This document shows, in pieces, positions 17,385-24,288 of a stretch of 41,605 nucleotides of DNA; the stretch's first letter is position 1; each line of letters opens with the position of its first letter. The notes beneath the pieces are model-generated. The model was given only the letters and a program-made list of their open reading frames with translations. It was not told the DNA's origin and made no database searches. Position numbers and translations under genes: made by a program. The stretch is taken from positions 1-41,605 of the forward strand of contig CAADUO010000064.1 in assembly GCA_900752215.1 (NCBI GenBank). Direction: 5' to 3'. The stretch is from an uncultured Collinsella sp. GTDB taxonomy: Bacteria; Actinomycetota; Coriobacteriia; Coriobacteriales; Coriobacteriaceae.

Positions 17385-17423
17385 AAAACGTTTGACTAAC
17401 CCAAGCGAAAACCCTGCTATCCT
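17385..17423 (+). promoter_or_regulatory. Candidate promoter and LacI-type operator of the sialic acid operon
   Basis: The 364-nt gap 17292-17655 carries no gene. Within it, TTGACT (17392-17397) and an extended -10, TGCTATCCT (17415-17423), could form a promoter with a long 20-bp spacer. The -35 overlaps AAAACGTTT (17385-17393), which contains the AAACGTTT palindrome typical of LacI/GalR-family operators and recurs upstream of gap. Transcription from here would include the structured leader at 17455-17537. A second possible promoter, TTGGGT (17559-17564) with TATATA (17581-17586), lies further downstream. Confidence 0.4.
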
Positions 17424-17454
17424 GCGGGTTGACGAAGACTGATATCTCACCTCG

Positions 17455-17537
17455 CCGATACATACTGTCTGGCGAATCATTTGTCAATGAATTCGGTGAA
17501 CGGTAGTAAATACCGTTCAAGCGTATGTATGTATCGG
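17455..17537 (+). ncRNA. Predicted three-way-junction leader RNA of the sialic acid operon
   Basis: Three nested stems close completely. P1 is CCGATACATAC (17455-17465) with GTATGTATCGG (17527-17537), 11 bp perfect. P2 is CGAATCATT (17473-17481) with AATGAATTCG (17486-17495), 9 bp with one bulged A and a TGTC loop. P3 is TGAACGGTA (17497-17505) with TACCGTTCA (17511-17519), 9 bp perfect with a GTAAA loop. Junction strands are 7, 1 and 7 nt. A further 9-bp hairpin lies at 17603-17626, 30 nt before the start codon. The fold is derived by hand. P3 alone could instead be a protein operator. I recognise no known riboswitch class. Confidence 0.5.
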
Positions 17538-17569
17538 TCGCCGAGCGCGGCACCTCAGTTGGGTTCGTC

Positions 17570-17584
17570 GGTAGGTAAGGTATA
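17570..17584 (+). promoter_or_regulatory. Direct GGTA repeats, candidate regulator site
   Basis: Three GGTA units (17570, 17574 and 17579, the last as GGTATA) follow each other, and GGTA/TACC also form the arms of the palindrome at 17497-17519. E. coli NanR, a GntR-family repressor of sialic acid genes, binds GGTATA repeats. The resemblance may be chance, and no regulator gene lies in the window. Confidence 0.3.
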
Positions 17585-17655
17585 TATCGTCCGCAAGTTG
17601 CGCGGGGGCACGTCTAGGTGCTCCCGAGTAAGATTCTCTATTGATAGGAGAAGAC

Positions 17656-19269
17656 ATGGCCATCATCAACAAGGGTATGTCCAGGCGTTCGTTCCTCGGC
17701 CTCACCGGCAGCGTCGCTGCTGTCGCCGGCCTTGGTCTCACTGGCTGCGGTGGCAGCTCTAGCGACGAGGGTTCCGCTTCCGGCTCCACCGATTCCGCCA
17801 ACCGTGGCGGCGGCGTGATCACCGCTGGTTCCGCTTACGCTCCGTCCAGCTTCGATCCCGCCAGCACTGGCTCCGCTGTGGGCCTGGGTGCTAACTGGCA
17901 CGTCGTCGAGGGCCTCTACGGCATCGATTACCACGACTACAGCACCTTCAACGAGCTCGCCACCGACGATCCCAAGTCTGTGGACGACACCACTTTCGAG
18001 GTCACCATCCGCAAGGGCGCCAAGTTCTCCGATGGCACCGAGGTCACCGCTGACGATGTCGTTGCCTCCTACACCGCTTGCGCCGCTTCCGCTACCTATG
18101 CTCCGTTCTTCCAGCCCTTCGAGTCCATCGAGGCCAAGGACGCCAGCACCGTGACGGTCAAGACTAAGGTCCCCAACTTCTCCCTGCTCAAGGATCGTCT
18201 GGCCATCGTCCGCGTTACCCCGGCCACCCAGACCGAGGAGGATCGCGCCAAGCAGCCGATCGGTTCCGGCCCCTGGATGTACGACTCTATCTCCGATACC
18301 GAGATCACCTTGGTTCCCAACCCCGAGTACAACGGTGAGTATGCTGCCGAGGATAAGAAGATCCAGTACAGCATCCTGACCGACCCCACCGCTCGCGTTA
18401 CCGCTCAGCAGGAGGGCTCCACGCTCGTTATGGAGCTCGTTACCGCTGACGCCGTCGACCAGCTCGAGAGCGCCGGCTGCAAGATCGATAACGTTCAGGG
18501 TTTCGGCACCCGCTTCATCATGTTCAACGTCGCCAAGGAGCCTTGGAACAACGTCAAGGTCCGTCAGGCTGTCATGTATGCGCTCGACACCGAGAAGATG
18601 GTCAGCAACACCTTCGCCGGCCTTGCCACCGCTGCCAGCTGCTACCTGCCCAAGAGCTTCACCAACTATCATGAGGCTTCCACGGTGTACAAGACCGACG
18701 CCAAGAAGGCTAAGAAGCTCATCGAGGAGTCTGGCATCACCCCGGGTGCCATCACCCTGCGCACCACCGACAACGAGCAGATTAAGGGCATGGCCGCCCA
18801 GGTCAAGAACGACCTCGACGCTCTCGGCTTCGATGTGACCATCCAGACCGATACCTCGCCGGCCACTTACGCTGCCATCGACGGCGGCGAGGCCTACGAT
18901 ATCCTCCTTGCCCCTGGCGATCCTTCCTGCTTCGGCGCCGACCCCGACCTGCTGCTCAACTGGTGGTACGGCGACAACGTCTGGATGCAGACCCGTTGCC
19001 CGTGGAAGGAGTCCGCTGAGTGGCAGAAGCTCCACGGCCTCATGGACGAGGCTCTTGCCGCCGAGGGCGACGAGCAGCAGAAGAAGTGGAACGAGTGCTT
19101 CGACATCATTGCCGACAACGCCGTTCTGTACCCCGTTGTCCACGTCAAGACCGTCTCCGCTTCCTGGGACGATCCGTCCACTGCACCCAACGGCGAGGCC
19201 CTCGATGGCTTCAAGGGCATCGGCACGACGAGCATGTCCTTCAGGGGCGTTGCGACCGTCAAGGCGTAA
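17656..19269 (+). CDS. ABC transporter substrate-binding lipoprotein, peptide/SBP_bac_5 type (probable sialic acid binding)
   Basis: Extracytoplasmic binding protein (537 residues) of the solute-binding family 5. The N-terminus carries a twin-arginine-like SRRSFLG motif followed by a hydrophobic stretch and the lipobox LTGC, so it should be a lipid-anchored exported protein. A Gly/Ser/Asp-rich linker follows. ATG 17656 is chosen with AGGAG 5 nt upstream. Family 5 proteins mostly bind peptides, but the genes that follow encode sialic acid catabolism, and related four-gene ABC systems import Neu5Ac in Haemophilus ducreyi (Sat) and Bifidobacterium breve (Nan). Sialic acid is therefore the likely ligand, by context. 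Codon use is strongly biased, suggesting high expression. A hairpin separates it from the permease gene, consistent with excess of the binding protein. Confidence 0.85.
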   Translation: MAIINKGMSRRSFLGLTGSVAAVAGLGLTGCGGSSSDEGSASGSTDSANRGGGVITAGSAYAPSSFDPASTGSAVGLGANWHVVEGLYGIDYHDYSTFNELATDDPKSVDDTTFEVTIRKGAKFSDGTEVTADDVVASYTACAASATYAPFFQPFESIEAKDASTVTVKTKVPNFSLLKDRLAIVRVTPATQTEEDRAKQPIGSGPWMYDSISDTEITLVPNPEYNGEYAAEDKKIQYSILTDPTARVTAQQEGSTLVMELVTADAVDQLESAGCKIDNVQGFGTRFIMFNVAKEPWNNVKVRQAVMYALDTEKMVSNTFAGLATAASCYLPKSFTNYHEASTVYKTDAKKAKKLIEESGITPGAITLRTTDNEQIKGMAAQVKNDLDALGFDVTIQTDTSPATYAAIDGGEAYDILLAPGDPSCFGADPDLLLNWWYGDNVWMQTRCPWKESAEWQKLHGLMDEALAAEGDEQQKKWNECFDIIADNAVLYPVVHVKTVSASWDDPSTAPNGEALDGFKGIGTTSMSFRGVATVKA

Positions 19270-19331
19270 GACTCGCTTGAGTCTGTATGCAGGATGTCGG
19301 TCGTTGGGACCGTATCCTCATAGTTGAAACA

Positions 19332-19365
19332 AAGACCCGGGCGGCAACGATGTCGCTCGGGTCTT
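19332..19365 (+). terminator. Intercistronic hairpin after the binding-protein gene
   Basis: AAGACCCGGGCG (19332-19343) pairs with CGCTCGGGTCTT (19354-19365): 12 bp with one G-U and a 10-nt loop. No T-tract follows (GTAATGAG), so it is more likely a partial terminator or an mRNA 3'-end stabiliser than a full stop. It lies in the 157-nt gap before the permease. Confidence 0.6.
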
Positions 19366-19426
19366 GTAATGAGTATCCGTACTCATATACCAGTTGGTCC
19401 TACCGACAAAAGAAAGGGGAGAGAAC

Positions 19427-20383
19427 GTGAACAACTTGCTACGTTTGATTGGAAGGCGTCTTGTGGCGCTGCCGATCATGGCATTGGGCGTCACCGTCCT
19501 GGTGTTCTTCCTTATGTCGTTCTCCAAGACCGACCCCGCCTACACGGCGTTGGGTGACGGTGCCTCGCCCGAGGCGGTTGCCGAGTACCATGAGAAGTAT
19601 GGTCTGGACGACCCCTGGCCCGTGCGCTACGTGCGCTATATGGGCGATCTGATCCATGGCGACATGGGCACCTATGGTGCTGCTCGCAACTCCGTTGCCA
19701 AGCGCATCTCCACGGCCCTGCCCGTCACGATGCAGCTGACCTTTATCGGTCTTGCTATCGGTGCGGTCGTTTCGTTTTTGCTCGGCGTCATCGCGGCACT
19801 GTATCGCGACAAATGGCCGGACCAAGTGATCCGCGTCTTTTCCATCGCCGGCTTGGCAACCCCGTCGTTCTGGCTTGCCGTTCTGTTGATCCTGCTGTTC
19901 TCTTCCTACCTTAAGGTGCTCCCGGCATCGGGTGCTCTGCCTCACTTCACCACGAATCCGGTTGGCTATCTGGGACGTATGATCATGCCCGCTATCGCCT
20001 TGGCATTTCCGCTGACGGGCCAGATGACTCGTATCGTGCGTACCGCCATGGTCGAGGAGCTCGACAAGGATTATGTCCGTATGGCTCGCGGCGCCGGCGT
20101 TCCCGAGAAGGTCGTCGTCGGCATCAACGTTCTTCGCAATGCGCTGATCACCCCGGTCACCACCCTCGGTCTTAAGATCGGTTACCTCATGGGCGGCGCC
20201 GTCGTCATCGAGGTTATCTTCAACCTCCCCGGCATGGGCACCGCGATTCTGCAGGGCGTTCAGGGCAACGAGGCGAACCTGGTTCAGGGCGTCGTCATCG
20301 TCGTTGCTCTTGCCTTCATCATCATCAACATCGTGGTTGACATGCTCTACCTGCTCATCAACCCGCGCATCAGGACGGTGTAG
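19427..20383 (+). CDS. ABC transporter permease, DppB type (probable sialic acid transporter)
   Basis: Inner-membrane permease of 318 residues in the BPD_transp_1 family. An N-terminal transmembrane segment (RRLVALPIMALGVTVLVFF) is followed by a cytoplasm-exposed or loop region, then about five more hydrophobic segments. The EAA-type coupling loop is VEELDKDYVRMARGAGVPEK, followed by VLRNALITP, as in DppB/OppB. The start is GTG 19427, because AAGGGGAG lies 5 nt upstream; earlier in-frame codons have no site. The next gene begins 3 nt after the stop. It forms the heterodimeric channel with the permease half of the downstream fusion protein. Confidence 0.9.
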   Translation: MNNLLRLIGRRLVALPIMALGVTVLVFFLMSFSKTDPAYTALGDGASPEAVAEYHEKYGLDDPWPVRYVRYMGDLIHGDMGTYGAARNSVAKRISTALPVTMQLTFIGLAIGAVVSFLLGVIAALYRDKWPDQVIRVFSIAGLATPSFWLAVLLILLFSSYLKVLPASGALPHFTTNPVGYLGRMIMPAIALAFPLTGQMTRIVRTAMVEELDKDYVRMARGAGVPEKVVVGINVLRNALITPVTTLGLKIGYLMGGAVVIEVIFNLPGMGTAILQGVQGNEANLVQGVVIVVALAFIIINIVVDMLYLLINPRIRTV

Positions 20384-20386
20384 ATT

Positions 20387-22402
20387 ATGGTAAAGATTCG
20401 AGAGAAGCAAACCGAGCAGCTCGAGAAGGCTGCCTCCAAGGGGCTCAAGCTCGGTGGCTGGAAGAAGATGACGCTGTCTTCTAAGATTGCAGCCGTCGTG
20501 CTGGTGCTGGTCGCCCTGACTGCGATTCTGGCGCCCCTTCTTGCCCCCTATAGCCCGGTCGAGATCTTTACGGCTCGCCAGGCTCCCGGCAACGGATTTA
20601 TCTTCGGTACCGACGATAAGGGTCGCGACATTCTGTCGCGTATGCTCTACGGTGGTCGTTACTCGCTGATTATCGGCTTTGGCGCCACTGCCATGGCTCT
20701 GGTCTGCGGCTCGGTCGTGGGCGCCCTTGCAGCGGTTTCGCGCAAGGCCGTCTCCGAGACGATCATGCGTATCTTGGACATCATCATGTCCATCCCGGGC
20801 ATCGCCCTCGCGGCCGTCTTCGTCTCCATCCTGGGCAACTCCGTGCCGTCGATCATCTTCGCCATCGGCTTTATGTACACTCCGCAGATTGCCCGTATCG
20901 TGCGCGCCAATATCGTGTCCGAGTACGGCGAGGACTATGTCCGCGCGGTCATCGTTTCCGGCGCCAAGGCTCCGTGGATTTTGATCAAGCATGTTCTGCG
21001 TAACTGCATCGCCCCGATCATGGTCTTCACCGTTACCCTGGTCGCCGACGCCATCATCTTCGAGGCCTCGCTGACCTTCATCGGCGCTGGTATCCAGGAG
21101 CCCACCGCTACCTGGGGCAACATCCTCGCCGACGCCCGCGGCGGCGTGCTCGCCGGTCGTTGGTGGCAGGCGCTGTTCCCGGGCCTGGCCATCATGATCA
21201 CCTGCCTGGCGCTCAACATCCTCTCCGAGGGCATTACCGACGCCATGGCCGCTGCTCCCTCCGCCGCCCTGGATCCTACCGATTCCTCCAAGCGTCGCGA
21301 GGCCGATCTGCTGGTCTCCGACCCCGTTCGCGCCTACAAGGAGCAGGCCCAGTCCCTCTCCGCTCGCCTTGGCGCCCTGCGCGATGTCGAGCTCAAGCGT
21401 GACGATCGCCACGTGCCCGACGAGTCCGTTGAGCCGATTCTCTCGGTCCGTGACTTCTGCATTCAGTTTGAGCATCACGGTGATATCAACGTTGTCGACC
21501 ATGTCAACTTTGACGTCCGTCCTGGTCAGACCATGGGCCTGGTGGGCGAGTCCGGTTGCGGTAAGTCCATCACCACGCTGGCCATCATGGGCCTGACCGA
21601 TGAGGACGAGCACCTTTCCGGCGAGGTCCTCTGGGAGGGCCGTGACCTGCTCAAGATGAGCAAGAAGGAGTGGTTCGGCCTGCGTGGTACCGATATCGCT
21701 ATGGTCTATCAGGATGCCCTGTCCTCGCTCAACCCCTCCATGCTCATCTCTGCCCAGATGAAGCAGCTCACCAAGCGCGGCGGAACCCGCAGCGCCGAGG
21801 AGCTCCTGGAGCTCGTCGGCCTCGATCCCAAACGCACGCTCGAGAGCTATCCGCACGAGCTTTCCGGCGGCCAGCGTCAGCGTGTCCTGATCGCTATGGC
21901 CCTTACCCGCGACCCCAAGCTGGTCATCTGCGACGAGCCCACGACCGCTCTGGACGTTACCGTCCAGAAGCAGGTCATCAAGCTGCTCAACGATCTTCAG
22001 GCCAAGCTCGGCTTTGCCATGATCTTCGTTTCGCATGACCTGGCTCTGGTCGCCGAGGTCGCCCATAACATCACGGTTATGTACGCTGGCCAGGTTATCG
22101 AGCAGGCGCCCACCAAGGAGCTGCTCACTAACCCGATCCACGAGTACACCCGCGGTCTTCTGGGTTCCGTTCTGTCCATCGAGAGCGGTTCGGGCCGCCT
22201 GCACCAGGTGCCCGGCGCCGTTCCGAGCCCGCGCGATTTCCCCAAGGGCGATCGCTTCGCGCCCCGCTCGAGCCACCCGCGTATTGGCCTGGACACCCGT
22301 CCGGTCTTCAAGCGCGTGCCCGGCACCGAGCACTTCTATTCCGAGCTCCCCGACGAGGTGCTCAAGGCAAATGGTTTGACCCCTCACGCGGAGGTGATGT
22401 AG
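20387..22402 (+). CDS. Fused ABC permease-ATPase, DppC-DppD type (probable sialic acid transporter)
   Basis: Single 671-residue protein joining a DppC-like permease to a DppD-like ATPase. Residues 1 to about 290 are membrane-spanning, with the loop VSEYGEDYVRAVIVSGAKAP and typical DppC sequence (FIFGTDDKGRDILSRMLYGGR). A charged linker of about 60 residues follows, then an ATPase from about 345 with Walker A GESGCGKS, Q-loop YQDALSSLNPS, signature LSGGQRQRV, Walker B LVICDEPT and the H-loop SHDLALV. The C-terminal OppD-like tail (VPSPRDFPKGDRF onward) lacks every Cys usually found there. Codon and reading frame run through without a break, so this is a genuine fusion. The downstream ATPase starts right at its stop codon. 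Fusion may be a general trait of the four-gene sialic acid ABC systems; this I recall but cannot confirm. Confidence 0.92.
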   Translation: MVKIREKQTEQLEKAASKGLKLGGWKKMTLSSKIAAVVLVLVALTAILAPLLAPYSPVEIFTARQAPGNGFIFGTDDKGRDILSRMLYGGRYSLIIGFGATAMALVCGSVVGALAAVSRKAVSETIMRILDIIMSIPGIALAAVFVSILGNSVPSIIFAIGFMYTPQIARIVRANIVSEYGEDYVRAVIVSGAKAPWILIKHVLRNCIAPIMVFTVTLVADAIIFEASLTFIGAGIQEPTATWGNILADARGGVLAGRWWQALFPGLAIMITCLALNILSEGITDAMAAAPSAALDPTDSSKRREADLLVSDPVRAYKEQAQSLSARLGALRDVELKRDDRHVPDESVEPILSVRDFCIQFEHHGDINVVDHVNFDVRPGQTMGLVGESGCGKSITTLAIMGLTDEDEHLSGEVLWEGRDLLKMSKKEWFGLRGTDIAMVYQDALSSLNPSMLISAQMKQLTKRGGTRSAEELLELVGLDPKRTLESYPHELSGGQRQRVLIAMALTRDPKLVICDEPTTALDVTVQKQVIKLLNDLQAKLGFAMIFVSHDLALVAEVAHNITVMYAGQVIEQAPTKELLTNPIHEYTRGLLGSVLSIESGSGRLHQVPGAVPSPRDFPKGDRFAPRSSHPRIGLDTRPVFKRVPGTEHFYSELPDEVLKANGLTPHAEVM

Positions 22403-23230
22403 ATGAGCGAGACCGCAGTAAACGGCGTCGAGCCGATCATCTTCCTTGATGACGTCCACGTCACCTTTAGGACCCGTACCGGCTCGATTCTGCACCCCAA
22501 CCTGGTTCACGCCGTCCAGGGTGTAACGATTAAGCTCATGCCCGGTCAGACGATTGGCATCGTCGGCGAGTCCGGTTGCGGTAAGTCCACCACCGCTAAC
22601 GTCATGTGCGGCCTGCAGGCCCCCACGAGCGGCAAGGTCTACTTTAAGGGCAAGGACGTTACCAAACGTACCGCCGAGGACCGTCGCCACATGGGTCGCG
22701 TCATCTCGGTCGTGTTCCAGAACCCGGCCACGGCGCTCAACCCCCGCATGGTCGTTCGCGAGCAGCTGCTCGACCCCATGCGCGTCCACAACCTGGGTAC
22801 CGAGGCCGAGCAGGAGAAGCGCGTCAAGGAACTCTTGGAGCTCACCGGTCTGCCCAGCTCCGCTGCCGAGGTTCTTCCCGGCCAGCTTTCGGGCGGCCAG
22901 CGTCAGCGCGTCGCAATTGCCCGTGCTCTGTCGCTGAACCCCGATGCCATCATCGCCGACGAGCCCACCTCGGCTCTGGACGTTTCGGTCCGCGCGCAGA
23001 TTCTGAACCTGCTGACCGACCTTAAGAAGGAGCTCGGCCTGGCCATGGTGTTCATCAGCCATGACATCCAGACGGTCCGCTATATCTCTGACGACATCAT
23101 CGTTATGAATGGCGGCAAGATCGTCGAGCAGGGCGAGGCCAAGCAGGTCTTCCAGCACCCCCAGGACCCCTACACCAAGATGCTGCTCGGCGCTGCGCCG
23201 TCGCTGCTGCATCCCAAGCTCGGCGAGTAG
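22403..23230 (+). CDS. ABC transporter ATPase, DppF type (probable sialic acid transporter)
   Basis: Cytoplasmic ATPase of 275 residues that should pair with the ATPase half of the fused protein. Walker A is GESGCGKSTTAN, Q-loop FQNPATALNPRM, signature LSGGQRQRV, Walker B IIADEPTSALD, and the H-loop sits in FISHDIQTV. The ATG follows the TAG of the fusion gene with no gap, and GGAGGTGAT, close to the perfect anti-16S sequence, lies 8 nt upstream, so synthesis of both ATPases is likely balanced. The protein ends shortly after the ABC domain (GAAPSLLHPKLGE) and lacks the Cys-containing OppD/F C-terminal extension altogether. A hairpin follows the stop. Confidence 0.92.
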   Translation: MSETAVNGVEPIIFLDDVHVTFRTRTGSILHPNLVHAVQGVTIKLMPGQTIGIVGESGCGKSTTANVMCGLQAPTSGKVYFKGKDVTKRTAEDRRHMGRVISVVFQNPATALNPRMVVREQLLDPMRVHNLGTEAEQEKRVKELLELTGLPSSAAEVLPGQLSGGQRQRVAIARALSLNPDAIIADEPTSALDVSVRAQILNLLTDLKKELGLAMVFISHDIQTVRYISDDIIVMNGGKIVEQGEAKQVFQHPQDPYTKMLLGAAPSLLHPKLGE

Positions 23231-23246
23231 CCTCGCTTTCCCTCCC

Positions 23247-23274
23247 GTGCGCCCGGTTCCCTTGCCGGGCGCAC
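23247..23274 (+). terminator. Intercistronic hairpin between transporter and esterase genes
   Basis: GTGCGCCCGG (23247-23256) pairs perfectly with CCGGGCGCAC (23265-23274) around an 8-nt loop. No T-tract follows. It divides the transport genes from the catabolic genes. Confidence 0.6.
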
Positions 23275-23310
23275 CTCCGTTGCGATTTCGAAAGGTTGGG
23301 TTCACGAGCC

Positions 23311-24288
23311 ATGCCAAGTGCTCAGGAGCTACAACATCAATTTGATGAATATCGAGGCGCCATGCCCCGTCCATCAGATTTCGATCTCTTTTGGAAGGAT
23401 TGCATGGCCGAGGCCGACGCCGTCGGGCTTGACTATGCGATCGAGACGGCATCGGTCGCCGATGCCGCGACCTGCCAGCTTTTCGACCTCTGGTATACCG
23501 GCATGTGTGGCGCGCGCCTGCATGCCAAGTACCTTAAACCCGTCTCGGACGAGCCCGTGCCATTGGTACTTCAGTTCCATGGGTATCCGGGTGCAAGCCG
23601 CAGCTGGTTTGAGCAGGCGTCGTTTGCGGGCATGGGCATGGCACTCATCGCCCTCGACTGCCCCGGCCAAGGAGGTCCCTCCGAGGACATTGGTGGATTT
23701 GAGGGCACAACGGTTGCCGGTCATATCGTCGCCGGTATCGACGGCGACCCGGCCAACCTCTACTATGTCCGCTTGCACCAAGATATTCGCATCCTGTGCC
23801 GCATCGTCCGCGAGCTCGAGGGCATCGATCTTGCGCGTGTGTTTGTGAACGGCGCGTCGCAGGGCGGCGGTTTGGGCATTGCGACCTGTGCGCTTAACAG
23901 CGAGCTTATCAATCGCGCCGCCATCCTCTATCCCTTCCTGTCAGATTTCCGCCTGGTCTGGGATTTGGATGCCGACGACATTGCCTACGAGGGCCTGCGC
24001 TATTGGTCTCGCTGGTTTGACGAGGACTCGACTCGTATTGACGAAGCCTATGCCAAGCTGGCGTACTTCGATTCCAAGAACTTTGCCCCTATGGTCAAAT
24101 GCCCCGTGCTGTTTGGCACTGGCACAGCCGATATCGTCTGTCCGCCAGCGACGCAGTTTGCGGTCTATAACAACCTGACCTGCGAAAAGCGTCATGAGTT
24201 CTTTGAAGGCTTTGGCCACGAGGAGATTCAGGATTTTGACGATCTGATCATTCCGTTTTTCTGCAAGGGAGGGGAGGCTCATGTCTAA
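23311..24288 (+). CDS. CE7-family (AXE1) carbohydrate/antibiotic deacetylase, probable sialate O-acetylesterase
   Basis: Alpha/beta hydrolase of 325 residues resembling acetylxylan esterase/cephalosporin-C deacetylase. It is cytoplasmic, with no signal peptide. The CE7 motifs are present with slight change: CPGQGGPSED for RGQGG, GASQGG with nucleophile Ser183, and GHEE with the catalytic His; Asp in GTADIVCPP completes the triad. ATG 23311 is used; an in-frame TTG at 23296 sits right against AAAGG and is unlikely. Within a sialic acid operon the natural role would be removal of O-acetyl groups from imported sialic acids so that the lyase can act; this is inference. The gene overlaps its paralogue by 8 nt (ATGTCTAA), implying coupled synthesis. 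Confidence 0.85.
   Translation: MPSAQELQHQFDEYRGAMPRPSDFDLFWKDCMAEADAVGLDYAIETASVADAATCQLFDLWYTGMCGARLHAKYLKPVSDEPVPLVLQFHGYPGASRSWFEQASFAGMGMALIALDCPGQGGPSEDIGGFEGTTVAGHIVAGIDGDPANLYYVRLHQDIRILCRIVRELEGIDLARVFVNGASQGGGLGIATCALNSELINRAAILYPFLSDFRLVWDLDADDIAYEGLRYWSRWFDEDSTRIDEAYAKLAYFDSKNFAPMVKCPVLFGTGTADIVCPPATQFAVYNNLTCEKRHEFFEGFGHEEIQDFDDLIIPFFCKGGEAHV

Noticed and set aside
17497..17519. Palindrome at 17497-17519 as a stand-alone terminator
   Set aside because: It lacks a T-tract and lies upstream of the operon's first gene; it fits better as a stem of a larger RNA fold or as an operator.
19439..23452. A 1337-codon open frame on the minus strand across the transporter genes
   Set aside because: It is the antisense of well-supported ABC transporter genes, an artefact of strong GC-ending codon bias. 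Its translation is rich in His/Asp/Gly/Leu repeats with no domain.
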